DNA of 64,000 nucleotides, taken from contig NC_088305.1 of assembly GCF_032854445.1 (NCBI RefSeq), positions 25,803,026-25,867,025 on the forward strand, in the 5' to 3' direction. The translations under genes were made by a program, and so were the position numbers. The notes under the pieces were generated by a model that had not been told where the DNA came from, searched no databases, and saw only the letters and a program-made list of their open reading frames with translations. Source of the DNA: Liolophura sinensis. Its lineage: Eukaryota; Mollusca; Polyplacophora; Chitonida; Chitonidae. Positions 11,489-26,400 of the stretch are shown here, one piece after another. Each line of letters begins with the position of its first letter. Positions within the stretch are counted from its first letter, which is position 1.

Positions 11489-14400
11489 TCATTCCATTTC
11501 ACTGCTGAGAGGGAAAACTTTAAGCAGACGTTCCACTTTCACATCGTAATCCCTTGACACTGTTTTGAGGTACTCCGTCCAGTTCCATGACAGGCATCTG
11601 GAAGGAAGCAGTGTTTAAATTTTTAAAATTTAATAGATGAGAATGAAGCCTATCCAGGTGATAGAAAGCTATCAATCTAGTCTCCATCAATATGGCATTT
11701 AACATTGCCATTCTTTGACTCTGTTGAAGAATTGTATTTAAAGTTTCAACGTCTGTTCCACTAATACACCTTTCCAGAAGACCAGTTGCTATGTTTGATT
11801 ATTACCGTGCGATATTGCCGGGGGAGGGGGTGGGGGAGACTAGAGTACGCGGTGTAAACCACCAACTGATGACCGTGACGTATTTCACGTAAGTGGAAGC
11901 AATTGCTCTACTCTGAACTTTGTGCAAGATTACGCGACAGCGCCGCGAACCGCTTATTGGCGCTCATCCATGACAGTGGACGCAGATGTGTCTAACAAAT
12001 TTCTATATCCAAAAATGGTATTAAACGCAAGGTCAGTTGGATGTATATGACATATATCATGCTTGGATTCCTGTCCGGACGTATGTGGGAAGGTGTTGAA
12101 ACAACTTGCGGATGGTCGTGGGTTCCCCCGAGCTCAACCCGGTTCCCTCCAACCATAATGCTGGCCTCCGTCGTATAAGTGACTTATTCTTGAGCACAGC
12201 GTAAAACATAAATCAAGAAAATAAATACATGTAAATAAATAACCATTTAAAATTACATGTGAAGGCTACGATCACTGTCACAGTAATTTTAAATACTATC
12301 CTATGAATCTGAAAAAGTAATACATTTACTTCCGCTTTACTGCTGTCATTTATAACCTTACCTTTCCCACAGTTTATGATCCTCGGGCTTCATTTGTATT
12401 TCCGTTCTAGAATGAGGCATGCGCAGTACGAACAGGTCATGCAAGGGTGCGAATAGATACCTATTGAACACAATGGTTAACTTTTGAACCACTACCATAT
12501 AATTAAGACGTACAGCGTAGAGAGAAAAACCAGAGCAGCGACGACAGTGTGATAGCTGGCAAATGGTCACACCTAACCTAAAAATACGGCCTCTTGTCAG
12601 TTTACCTCAGTTAGGGTTTTATTCTAACTTATTTATTTATTTATTTTAACTTATTTATTTATTTATTCTAACTGTTCATGTAAACTCATACATAGTAGCT
12701 AATTATACGCCCCCTAATACCAGGGCCTAAGCTGAATCAGGTAAAAAGAATACATTGATATATTAACTGCAATTTATTAGACGTCACTGGTCTAGAAGTA
12801 CTGTGTTGTCGACACATTTAACATACAATAACATTAACCATATAACAACCCTCATCTACCAGATCCAAATCTTCAAAAGTTATGGGAGAACCCGACGTGC
12901 ATGGAGCCGAAAGTAATCCGAAAAAATTAAATGAAAGTTCACAGCCCACATACTGAGAAACGTTTTCACAAAACAAAAACAAGAGCGACATATCTACGTT
13001 TACTCTATAACCCATATTGAATTATATGAATATATGATTAGTGAATATATTTTTTCTTTGCTATGCACTACACGATTATGATTTACAGTATTTGTACCCA
13101 GGTTCAATCCTGGGTCGGGTCAAACCTAAGGCCTTAAAAAAGAGGAAGTTGTAACTTTCTCGCCTGGCGTTCAGCATTAAGGGGAGAGTGCAAGGACTGG
13201 TTGACTCGTATCAGTACAATGGCTCGGGTGGGGTATCTTACTTGCATTCAGTAAGTCATCTCAGTGAAGCAGCACTAGATAAAAGGGCGGCGGAAATCCG
13301 TCCTGCAACAAGGGGTCACATTACATGCATTCTAAGGACACCTTCGTCGTCATATGACTGAAAAATTGTTAAGTGCGACGTTGAACGCTAAGCTCTCACT
13401 CATTCAGTATTTGTCTGTGTCTGCAGCCACCTAGCGGTTATGAGTGGAACTTACCCGGCTGCGTATAACTCCGCGATCAGCGCTTGTCGGCTGTATTTTC
13501 CAATGTAAAAATGCTCTTTATACCTCTCAAAGCTCTGCTTTACGAAGAGTCTAGGCACGACAATGCTCCACTCAAACGCATACTGCCAACTATTCTAGAT
13601 AAAGTAAAATAAAGTTTCAGAAATTAAATAAGTAAAATGTTTAAGGAGTGAAATATACAACATAGTTTGAATATTCGGCGAGAATCGGACGATCATGTCG
13701 TGGCATGGCTTTATGTGAACGCCAAACCTTGTACGGTCTAGTGAGACTGGGCGTTCAGTGTAAAAAAGTTCCAAACACAACAACAACACCATCAGACATA
13801 TCATATCAACCATAGCTTTGGTTGGCTCTCGGTGGCGTCACATGGGGTCAGGTCATTTCCTGTTCTCCACTATGTTCAAAAGCTCACGTATGGAAACCAA
13901 TTAAGTCATCGTTTTCAACAGTTCACTGTTATTGTATTTGAAACCATTTGGTTCCAGTAATTTTTGTAACAATTATATCGAAATATCGGTCGACTTTCGC
14001 TGGCTACGTTGACGGACATTTTGTTGAGATTGTCTACATGTCTGGTGGTAGAAGCTTTAAGCTCGTAAACCAATAGGTACATGTGCAGGTTGATCATTCG
14101 TCGGCCGCAAAGCCATAAACACTTTGCTTTAGCTTTTTGTACGGATAGATAAACACTGAACATCCACTTGGTTGGATAAGCTACAGTCTATTTGCATACG
14201 AATCTGAGCAATCAAACGCAGGATCGTGCAGTTTAAATGTGAACATTTAGAACACGTGGCCTTTGAGCATGTCCTCCTTAAACAGGGAAAGCGGGAGCGA
14301 GTAGTGATCGTATGGTTACGAATTTTGTCTTTCAACCGTTAGGGTACACGAGTTTTAGGCCTAAATGTACATTTCAATGCATTTTCATAATATCAATACA

Positions 14401-17400
14401 TTCTTTCCAGACCATCAAAACTACACATTAATTGAAAGTGAAAGTGAAACTGAAAATGCTATATAGTCTTTGATATCACATACATTATTTGATTGTCCGT
14501 CCGAATGTGACAAATAGTCCAGTGACAGACTGCCCTCCTTGAGCAGATTACTGCAAAACAAAATAAACTCAATCTGATGTGAAATACATATAACAAATAT
14601 TGTATTTGTATACTGAACACAACAAAATCCACATGTGTCACTTTGTGTTCCAAGCAAACTCATATAGAACAAAGTATGTTGCTAGTGGATAAATCTGGTT
14701 TATGGATGTAATGAGCGAACACTAAAACATGTACGCCCTCCAACAGTCAACAGTAGCATGATGGGGCCACTGTTTGATTTCACAGGGAATAATCATATGT
14801 ACTGGAGGCTGTCGTTGGCTGTCTAAAACCCGTGTTCACAGCTTTAGGCAACATGCACCATTGTTGTATCAACCTGACGCCCAGCCCCTGAACATTCTGG
14901 GGTTGACGTCTCATGACAACAAGACTTATTCCAAGAGAACCCCTTCATGTGTGTGTGATGGGATTGAGGGCAGGTAATCTCAATAGCTACTCCATGACAT
15001 CATCCGGGTCAAGGACCTGGTCACGATATCCCTCTGTAGAAAGACGACTGAGCGCACGTTCCCACAGAAAGCATGGTGAAATTATGCCCAGCGTAGACCT
15101 TCATTAAGGTCAACCTGTGTCAGAATCGGTCCAACATAAAGATATCGGACAGATGGGCAACGAACAAGCAGTTTCGTATAGTTTCGTCAATTACATGACC
15201 CATAGATAGCGAGTTATTGCTTGACGTAGCGGTAGTAAAACATTTACGCAAGTGGCCTAGCCGAATTTGATTGTCCTGTGTGAAAGATGTCCTCTGGCTG
15301 TGAATTGTTCGCTTACTTTCTTTGATTGAGCGAGCGGAATTTTTTCAAACCAATTTTCTCTAAGTTATTAATTTACTGTCGATTGCGATTCGATATGATG
15401 TTAAATCTGATGTATTCTTACATGGAGTTTATGGGTCCACATGCAGATTCACTCTGCACACTTACTTTGACGCAGCATACTCGCCCAAGGCCATTTGCTC
15501 GTGAAGTTTCACGATGGTCCAAGGCTGTTGCGTTCTGTGCAGTTTCGATATGTATCCGGGAACAACAAGTGCCGTCTGTAAGTAAATGGGAATGTATCGG
15601 ACGAAATGAACAAAAAAAATGACAATATGTCACATATTACAAGAAATGGAAAAAAAAAACACACGGAAATCTGTAACAACTTATACCAAATGAAAAAAAC
15701 ACCCTGAAAATGTGAGTCTAAAGAAGTTCACGAAACTCCCCATCTGAGATTTCGTCACCTTTACTCACATTTAATAAAATAAATATTCACACCTACGGTG
15801 ATGTGCTCAAAGATATTAGTTCATATCTTCTGCATGATGCAAATGACATACCTCTATATATACATGTATGTGCATCGAATGGTATACATTCCACAGGCAG
15901 GCATGTATAAAGGCGAAAGATTTGCAACGACGATATTGCATGGGTTGCATAGGCAATTTTTCGAATATCCCTAGTGCACTAGTTTCTTTGCGCCTGATTT
16001 CTGCCTGATTTCCAATCACCGTGATGCTGGACGCTATCGTGTAAGTGGAATTTTCTTGAGTAAAGCACTTATCAAATAAACAGATAAAAATAAATCATTA
16101 TGCTACAAGCCATGTTGAAAGTGTTGCACTGGGTGTCTGTAAGAGCGTTACCTTTTTCATCTGTTCGATGCCAGCTCTTGTGACGTGCGCTCGCAAGTCG
16201 CCGTATATAGCCTTCATTGGCAGATTATCAAAGTCAGTCATGAAAACATAGGCCGTTGTCGCCTGCTCAAAGGCCACGCGCTCGAGGTACTCCACTGGGT
16301 AGGTTGGCTGAAGAAAAATGATTACATAAAGAACTATTATCGAATAACATTAATGTTTAACAGGGGGCTTCCGTGGCTCACTTGGTTAGCGCGCAGCGTA
16401 GTGACCATGTCACCAATGCGGTCGTTGTGAGTTCAAGTCCAGCTCATACTGGCTTTCTCTCCGGCCGTACGTGGAGAGGTCTTCCAGCAACCTCCGGATG
16501 GTCGAAAGTTCGAAAGTTTCATCCCACCATAATGCTGGCCGCCGTGGTATAAATGAAATATTCTTGAATACGGGTTAAAACACCAATCACATAAATAACA
16601 CCATTCTCAAGTTACTTCATCGTGTTTTAAGAAAGGAAGAAACAACATTTGAGTTAACAGAATGAATTGAAAACAAAAAAACACACATACATATATGTAA
16701 TAGGTAACAACTATACTTACCCCGTTTTTTATCACAAGATTGAAAACCACATTTCTTCGCTTCTTCAAATATGTAGAAATTTGGATGGCCATTTTGAAAA
16801 TAATCACTTCCTGGTCGGTCAGAAAGGCCGTAAGGCTCATTGGGCCCGACCAATGAAACGCCATCTTGTCTAGCAAGGATAAACTCTCCCCTCCGAAATG
16901 GGACACTAACGTCACTTCGAATTCTTTACTGTCGATACTTGTATTCCGGCCCCAGAAAAATAGCTGTGTCCTGTAGTTGCGTTGAGCTTGTTTGTTGTAC
17001 GCCCAGCACGAATGGTTTGAGACTTGGACCACAGGTCGCTGTGAGAGCATTGGAAAATACACATTTACTTTTTATATTAATCGATGTTTTGCACGGTGCC
17101 CGTGGATATAACACTCAGTATATATATGAGGGGATAAGTTATGTGATGGCCTACCTAGTATCAGTGTACTGTGGCTGGGTTGGGTGTCGTGTCTGGCGTC
17201 AGAATATGGAACCTGGGTGGCTTGTCATGTCCCGCGTCAGAATATGGAATCCGGGTGGGACGTCATGTCTGGCATCAAACTATGGAATCCACGTGGGGTG
17301 TCGTGTCCTGTGTGAGGATACTGTGACCGAGTGGGCTGTCGTGTCTTTTGTGAGGATGCTGTGACCAGATTGTGTGTCGTGTGTGGCGTGAGGATGTTGT

Positions 17401-20400
17401 GACCGGGTGGCCTGTCCTGTCCTGTGTGAGGACATTGTGACTGAGTGAGTTGTCTTGTGTGAGGATATTATGACCGGGTGGCCTGTCATGTCATGTGTGA
17501 GGATACTGTGACAGAGTGGGGTGTCGTGTCTTGTGTGAGGATATTATGACCGGATGGCCTGTCATGTGCTGTGTGAGAATAATGTGAAAGGGAGGCGTGT
17601 CGTGTCCCGTATGAGAATGATGTGACCTGGTGGGGTGTCGTGTCCTGTGTGAGAATACCGTGACCAAATGGGGTTTCGTGTTCTGTGTGAGAATACTGTG
17701 ACCAAATGGGGTGTCGTGTATGATGCAGATTTAGTGTGGCCGGGCGTGGAGCTTGTCTGGTGTCAGTATATTATGACCGGGTGAGGTGTCAGCTTTTAAT
17801 AGTTTTCCCGACGAAGGATCGTTACCTTGTTGTACATGTAGAACGTAAATAATGCCACAAACACCAAGCAAACAGTTTTCACAAAATGTACCAGACACCA
17901 ATACACGGTCACATACACCTCCGCTTCAATACAAAATGCTTTGTTACACTATAGGATTCAATATCACACTATCATAAATTGAGTCCTTCGAATGCTTATA
18001 TCTATACATACTTAATTAAACTTTGAATAAAGAAAATGTGAAGATAATATGGCTGGTTATGATGTAATTATGCGGGTAAAACGTAAGTTGCGAGTATAAT
18101 CTTGCTTATAGTCAACAGCAAGTATCTGAAGGTTTGTGTTCTTTTTCATGTGATTGTATATTAAAGGTGGTGACAGTACAGCATTTTGAGGAATTCTTGA
18201 TCAGTCTAATAAATTGTAACTATCATCACTGCATTTTTGTTCTTACCTGATTCAGCCATGGTGCAAGAGGGCGTTTACGTTGCTACTTTTTATGCATAAA
18301 ACCCCATCTGACGTAAATTTACAAGATACTGGATTTCACCGGTTACTTGTTACCACTTGCCAATTATCACACTGCAGTCACTGCTCTGGTTTTACTCTCT
18401 ATTCTGTAACCGTTTTTCACCCGTTACTAGTCACCACTTGCCAAGTATCACACTTTGGCCACAGCTCTGGTTTTACTCTGTATTCTGTAGCCGTATTTCA
18501 CCGGTTACTTGTGACCATAGCCAAGTATCACACTGCAGTCACCGCTCTAGTTTTAGTCACTGTGCTGTAGGCTTTTATATTCTATAACATTGAGCACTAT
18601 TTGTGCTACTGGTTGGAGGTTTTGTGCTACATTGGTGTTACACACGGTATCATTTGTGATTTTGTGATATCTTACCTGTGTATCATAACAAACAGTTGTC
18701 TTTTTTCTCAGCAGGTTGCTATTAGTCTCGTACACTTCATCCCTTAAGCTCTCCAGGTACTCTTTATGCGGGATAGTGCTAAGAGGTGCGTACCAGTTGA
18801 TGATCTAAATCAAATATTTATTTCTTTAAGAAGACTGTAACCTGTATCATTCATTGTCATTATATAAGATTTTTGGGGGGAGGAAAACGTATAGAACCCA
18901 TGGAAAACTACTGCCCTTTGAAGTGCAACTACTGACTTGAGTCAGCAGTCTAACCAGCGAGAGCCTGATTCGAACTTGTGAACTCGTCCGAGAAAATTTA
19001 CGAAATTTCCCGTCGAATACTTTAGTCCCCTCGTTCAGTGAGGTATATTATTTGGGGTAAATGAATTCCTTTGTTATTTTATCTTTTATTTTATTATTGA
19101 TAAAATAAGCTGCGTTTAATAATGGAAGAATCCAGGAAGACGTTTGTAACCGTGGCCTTTATGCTCATATACTTAGCCTTTCAAACCCGATCCTGGACGG
19201 GAAATTTGTGGATTCCTCCTCTAGCTGCTTGTGGGGCGTCCCTGACACTACAGCGGTGTTGCTTAGTCCACAAAGCTCAGCGAATTAAACCTTTGCTGAA
19301 CACAACTTGCTTTCCACGTTACCTAGGGTCTGTATTATTTGTACGTTTCGCGTGGAAAATTTCGTCAGTAACATACTGCTTATGTGTGGAGGAAACTGAA
19401 GAGGAAACCATCCATAAATCTGACCTCCATCGTATATTAAAGAAAATTCTTATACACGGCGCTAAAGAACAATCAAACAAATAAATGAATTCGTAAATTA
19501 ATTTAGCCTGACTCCCTACCGAGACTCTTGCTCTCGTATAACCATTCAGTAATATCTTATTAAAGTTTTGGTTACGCATATTGTCTCCACAAATGACGGA
19601 AAGCAGACATTCTTCTACTGCCTTATTCTCACAACATCTCCCATTTTCAGTCACAAGTCCATGATATAACCAAGGGAGCAATACACAGGCTGTACATTTC
19701 AGTTAAAGCAATATTTTTCTACTATTTGTTTTTCTTTTTGGTTAAAGAAGAAGAACTGAAGCCATGTTATTGCTTCCTGTTTAGTTTACCAATCAAATAC
19801 ATAAACAAATAAATATTATTTAGTTTCCAACACGATCATAATATGAAGTTATTTATAGAAAAGCAGGTAAGAAAGTTCTGATATTAAGTAAACAATCGAT
19901 CAAACGGAGGCCACGTGTATATTCCAACACACAACTCCCTGTAGGTCAAGGGCTAGTAGTCTCCAGCCAGAGCACCATACACAACTGAGCCATGCACTGA
20001 TATCCATACTTTATACTTAGTGCTCAACCAAACAACACATGTATGTATGCATATATGACTTGGTGTCTAACGTCGTACAACACAGCATTTTGAGTAATTC
20101 TGGACCAGTGACGTCTAATAATTGCAACAGTGCATCTATAATTATATCAACAATTTTTCAGTCATATGATGACGAGGAGTCATTAGGTGTGTGCACATAT
20201 ATTGTGTTTTCTTGTAGCAGGTCGAATCCATGTCGCCAAAGCGCTGCTGCCAATGAAGAATCATGCCGACGAAACCAGGCATGACACCCCACCTTCTCAC
20301 ATTATACTGACACGGGGCCAATCAGTCATGTTTCGTTGCTCTAACCTCTCAGCGCAAGGAAGCGGAGGCAGCAGCAAGTATCATATTTTAAAGCCTTTGG

Positions 20401-23400
20401 TATGACACGACCTGGGTTTGATCCCGGGGTTTTCCGACTTTGAGGCGGACGCTCTAACCATTGGGCCACCGAAATGTTTTCAATGAATGGATACACGCTG
20501 AAACTTACCATAAAATCCGAACTTTCTGTTGCGAAACAAAAGCTTTCCTCATCATTTAGCTGGACATTCCATTTGCACGGCAGATTAAATACCAGATCAG
20601 TGTGGTTCCGTAAAACAATCTCCAGAATTTCCTGAAAAGCAACCAGTTCAGTTTAAAACCGAGCTTTGTTACAATACCATCGTTGAAAGCTATGAAACCA
20701 TTGATAACGGTTGAGCAATGATATAAAATACATCACTTATCATCTATATCTTACCCAAATCGACTACCTGTGCATCATATCGTCTAAAGCAAAATAATTT
20801 TTATTAGTAAAAGCGAAAAAAATCACAAGAGAGCATTGCTCGTTGTGTATTAAAGAGCCAAAACCATTCCAAAAGAAAAACAAACAGCTATCTTATTATC
20901 AGACAATAAGCCGAAATGGCAGAAACAATTTAGCAAATTGTAAGCAAAAGAGTCGAAATCATAGAAATAATTTAGATTATTGTAAGCTAACAGGTCGAAA
21001 TCACAGAAACAACTTAGCCCATTGTTAGCAAAAAGGTCGAAATCACAGAAACAGTTTACTCCATTGTGTCCAAAAGGGTAATAGACAATAATGAACTTAC
21101 TTTCTCTTTGGCAAATAAGTACGATTTGGAATAAAAGAAAAACTTTTGCATTTCCAAATCCAGCATTGCTACCACGTCGTCTTCTCGGAGTCGTTGTAAA
21201 TATAAGAGCGCCACTCCAAAATCGTAAACATACGGATTCGTCTGAAACACGCGGAAGGTTTTATTTATTAATCACACAGATTAGATATAGCTGCACTAAC
21301 AGAAGTCCCATAGATTACCCTTATATAAAACAGTCGAAGTCCCATAGATTAGGGTTACATAAACCAGTAGAAGTCCCACAGATTACCCTTACATAAACCA
21401 GCAGAAGTCCCACAGATTACCCTTAGATAAACCAGTAGAAGTCCCACAGCTTACCCTTACATAAACCAGTAGAAGTCCCACAGATTACTCTTACATAAAC
21501 CAGTAGAAGTCCCACAGATTACCCTTACATAAACCAGTAGAAGTCCCACAGATTACCCTTACATAAACCAGTAGAAGTCCCACAGATTGCCCTTACATAA
21601 ACCAGTAGAAGTCCCACAGATTATCCTTACATAAACCAGTAGAAGTCTCACAGATTACCCATACATAAACTAGTAGTAAGTTCCACAAATTACCCTTACA
21701 TAAACCAGCAGAAGTCCAACAGATTAACAGAAGTCCCAGAGTTTACGCTTACATGAAATAGTAGAAGTCCCACGGATTACCCTTACATGGAATAGAAGAA
21801 GTCCAACAGATTACCCTTACATGAAATAATGGAAATCCCACGGATTACCCTTACATGAAATAGTGAAAATCCCACGGATTACCCTTACATCAAACAGAAG
21901 TAATCCAACAGACTACCCTTACATGAAATAGTGGAAGCCCCACAATTCACCCTTACATGAAAAAATACATTTGAGGCAGATTACCCTTAGATAAAATAGA
22001 AGAAAAATCCCACAATTTACAATTACATGAAACAGTGGAAATCTCAAAGATTACCCTTACATGAAATAAGTAGACTTCCAACAGACTACCCTTACGTGAA
22101 ATAGCAGAATTCCAATAAATTACCCTTACACGAAGAAGCTGGTGTACCACAATTTACCCTTACATGAAGAAGAGTCCCACAGATTACACTTATATGAAAA
22201 AGAAGAAGTCCGACAGATTATTCTCACATGAACCAAAATACAAATTACCCTTTTAAGAAAAACTAGATCCCACAATTTACCCTTATATCCGAATCAGTTA
22301 AAGTATAATATGAAACAGTAAAAGTCCCACATATAACCCTTACATGAAATGGTAAATGTCCCACATATAACCCTTATATGAAATGGTAAATGTCCCACAT
22401 ATAACCCTTACATGAAATGGTAAATGTCCCACATATAACCCTTACATGAAATGGTAAATGTCCCACATATAACCCTTACATGAAATGGTAAATGTCCCAC
22501 AATTTGCCTGTACATGAAATAGTAGGTCTTACAATTTACTGTAACATAAAACAGTTGAAGTATCACACATTACCCTTATATGAAACCCCACAGATTATTA
22601 GTAAATACACTAGAGATCCCAACATTATTTTGACATACATTTACAGAAATGTCACAAATTAGTTTTACATGTAGCTGTAGGAATGTCACAAACTCGTATT
22701 ACATACACTTGTAGAAATGTAACAAATTAGTTTTATTTATTTATTTATTTATCTATTTGATTGGGGTTTGACGCCGTACTCAAGAATATTTCACATATAC
22801 GACGGTGGCCATCATTAAGGTGGGAGGAAACGGGGTAGAGCCCGATGGAAACCCACCACCATCCGCAAGTAGCTGGCAGACCTTTCCACGTACGCCCGCA
22901 GAGGAAGCCAGCAAGAGCTGGACTTGAACTCACAGCGACCAAATTAGTTTTACATGCACTTGCAAACATGTCACACATTAGTTTTATATACTCTGATGAA
23001 AATGTCACAAAATTAGTTTTATATGCACTTGTAAAACTATTACAAATTAGTTGTATATACACCTGTAGAAGTGTCACAAATTAGTTTTACATGCACTTGT
23101 AGAAATGTCACACATTAGTTTTATATACTCTGATGAAAATGTCACAAAATTAGTTTTATATGCACTTGTAAAACTATTACAAATTAGTTGTATATACACC
23201 TGTAGAAGTGTCACAAATTAGTTTTACATGCACTTGTAGAAATGTCACAACTCAGCCTCACATCCACTTGTATTATTTAGTTATTTATTTGATTGGTGTT
23301 TTACGCCGTAGTCAACAATATTTCACTTATACAACGGCGACCAGCATTATGGTGGGAGGAAACCGGGCAGAGCCCGGTGGAAACCCGCAGGTTGCTGACA

Positions 23401-26400
23401 GACCTTCCCACGTAGGCCGGAGAGGAAGCCAGCATGAGTTGGATTTGAACTCACAGCGTCCGCTTTGGTGAGAGGCTCACATACACTTGTAGAAATGTCA
23501 CAACTCAGTTTCACATACACTGGTAGAAATGTCACAAATTGGTTTTACACACACTTGTAGAAATGTCACAAATTGGTTTTACACACACTTGTAGAAATGT
23601 CACAAATTAGTTTTACACACATTTGTAGAAATGTCACAAATTAGTTGTACACACACTTGTAGAAATGTCACAAATTAGTTTTACACACACTTGTAGAAAT
23701 GTCACAAATTAGTTTTACATACACTGGTAGAAATGTCACAAATTAGTTTTACATACACTTGTAGAAATGCCACAAATTAGTTTTACCTACATATGTAGAA
23801 ATTAGTTTTACGTACTCTTGCAAAAGGGAAGAGATTAGTGAAGTTCTAAGGCATACGTTTTACATACATACAGTAGACGTCCCTCAGTTAGTTAAATTAT
23901 TTAATTATCCACGGTTTAGTTTTCGATACACTAACGGGTGACACACATATTAGCGTTACATACACCTCGCGAAACTCACACACGAAAGTCCCACACATTA
24001 GCCTTACATCGACTACTAGTGGACCCATTGCCTAGTTTTACGTAAAGGTGTGGTTTCAAACCACTACAGACATTTATTATTTAACATCTCATGGAAGAAA
24101 AGTTCTCACAAAAAGGAGATAATCATTATGTGATTCAGCTCTACGCCCCCACTGTCTAATAACATTATTTTCGTGAAGGAAAATATTTAAATATCTGGGG
24201 TATACCGTGGATTTTGTTGATCGCCGTGGAACTGTTTGTTAGGTTCCCGGAAGTCAAGCCCGCTATTTTTCGTATTTTATCGTTTTCATTCACACAATCG
24301 TCTACATTTGAAAAATCTCATATGTTACATGTATGAAAAGACCTTTCCCGGTTTCGCTTGTCAACTCCTAAACAACTACAGTTGAGGTTGTAGAAATCTT
24401 TAACTGTGAAAATGGTCTGTGACATTGTAAAAGACGTACAGCATAGACAGTAAATCCAGAGCAGCGACGAGTGTGATAGTTGGCAAATGGTCACACGTAA
24501 CCCGTGAAAATACTACCCCTTGTCAGTTTTTCGAACTGCTATGTAAATGCATATAGTGGCAAATTACACGCTCCCTAGCACGCTGGCTTAAGCAGAATTA
24601 GGTATAAAAACCAAACTTTTTCCGCAGTAATATTTCACCGATCTATCAGATACTGGTTACTGGATACTTTGATATTCGTTTGGATTTAGACAAGACTTTT
24701 TGGGACATACCTTTGATTCAATGATTGGATTAGCCTTTGGTATTCCAGTTGTAGCTATAACCTGGAGTGAGAAGATTTAAGCAGATGATTAAAATGAGTA
24801 TTGAAGCATTGAAAGCCAAAACAAAACAAAAATAAAACGACGAAAACTGAACACGACTTAACATGTCATATGAGCAATGTCATACTTACCATTGAGAAAA
24901 GAATAACAGACATATTGGGTTTATCCTCGACCAAGACTTGTCTATGGTGACACTGCAATACTATTGTGCCGTGAAAGTATCTTTTGAGCAAACATAATAT
25001 GAGACATAGAATAAACTGAGTAAAGCCAGAGCAGTGACGACTGTGTGATAACTGGCAAATGGTCAGACTTAACCGGTGAAATACGGTCTCTTGTCAGTTT
25101 CCCTCAATTAGGGTTTTATTATAATTGTGCATGTAAATGCTTAAATATTATCAAATTACACACCCTCTTGCGCCATGGCTTAAGCTGAATCAGGTAAAAA
25201 AACATGCATTGATGTTAATTGCAATATAATACAGCGACAGGCGTGACGTATTGCAGCAGGGAGCAAAAGGTACTGCCTTAAATATGGACAGAGCATCCAC
25301 AATCTCTGGCACTCTGCTTCATGGTTGTGTCTAATTCCGCTCAACCCGAAGCTAGGGGATGTGTATATTCATCGTGCTGAACTAGATCGCAACTTTGGAT
25401 ATATTAACATTAGCGGTATATAGGTCATTGTCGACAACTCACATGCTAACATGGTACACGAATTGAATACTGATTTCATTCATTCGCCAAGAACACTCAA
25501 TACGCCTCTCCAAGATTACTGAAAACTGTTGACTCCTTGTCGTTGCACGATTCCGTCCTAATTTCATATTTTACATACTTTTTTTTTTATTTCTTTGGTT
25601 ATTTGTGTTAAACGTTGTGTTTGGAATTGGCCTAGCGATCATTGATCCCGAACATCCATTTTGGCTGAAGGCTGGTCTTAAAATGTCTGTTTCGACGCGT
25701 ATGTTATTAATGATAGGCAGGGGCTTTGCGAGTACTCTCTCTGGGTATCGTACACCATAACACCGTCATTGTTTCATAGTTTACAGTGTTTCTACGTACA
25801 TGTTATCGCTCGCCTTCCTCTGAGTGATACCCAAACAGAATCAGCATAAAACATTTCCAAATTTTTTCAATGCAATACACTATCATTTATCTTCTGCGCT
25901 TTGTCATAGATGTGTATGTGTAAAGTTTCTCTTCCAGTTCAAATCACACGGATATGACGTAAAACCCAACTCCTTTATACGTTCAAATCCCACGATTTCA
26001 GAAGGTTGCGTCATTGTGCATTACAGCGTTTTCTAAGAACAGTGCAAACGTGAATTGCTGGAGGCCTTTTCCGGCATGGGTGTCACCCGTTGTTACTGCA
26101 CATGACTCTCCAGCTGCATTTCACAGAAGTGAGTAAGATTAACGTGCATGCCGCTATATTCCGGAAGTAAATTTTATCCACATACAAACCCTGTCGCAAA
26201 AATTTCAGATTCAAGAGGAGATAATCCCTGCTTCCAACACTTAAAATTTTCTCGTAAACGTTTCCTGAAAAAGGTGCAACTGGGCTGTACCCGATTAAGC
26301 AAAGTTTCACTTGACATAAAATTATACGTTTACTTTTGTAATGGTAAAGGTTAGCATTTATCTGGGTAAACTTCTTCCGGTCATGAGTAAACTTTTACTG

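Larger units (their letters stand above)
21290..23870 (+). repeat. 34-bp tandem array with a gradient of monomer types
   Basis: About 65 units of 34 bp. From 21290 to about 21700 the monomer is AGTAGAAGTCCCACAGATTA + CCCTTACATAAACC; it changes through ACATGAAATAGTGGAAATCC and ACATGAAATGGTAAATGTCC forms (22300-22520) to AGAAATGTCACAAATTAG + TTTTACATACACTTGT (22620-23860). All keep the 34-base period and the GAARTSYCACA-like core, so they are one family that drifted along the array. Two SINEs interrupt it. It fills the intron between exons 24761-24711 and 21241-21101. Confidence 0.85.

Noticed and set aside
11818-11842. Three long G runs as a G-quadruplex
   Set aside because: Only three separate runs; a quadruplex would need a split run, so it is weaker than the motif at 1357-1387.
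16363-16440. tRNA gene
   Set aside because: Box A and box B are present but the acceptor stem does not pair and the sequence continues into a SINE body shared by many copies. The same holds for the heads at 2400-2455, 20400-20472, 27770-27850 and 31498-31550.
16840-17364. 174-codon plus-strand ORF
   Set aside because: It overlaps antisense the largest LARGE-like exon (17038-16721), which has clear homology, and then runs into the 39-bp minisatellite.
21290-23870. CRISPR-like regularly spaced repeats
   Set aside because: Units are contiguous 34-base monomers without unique spacers, in a eukaryotic intron.
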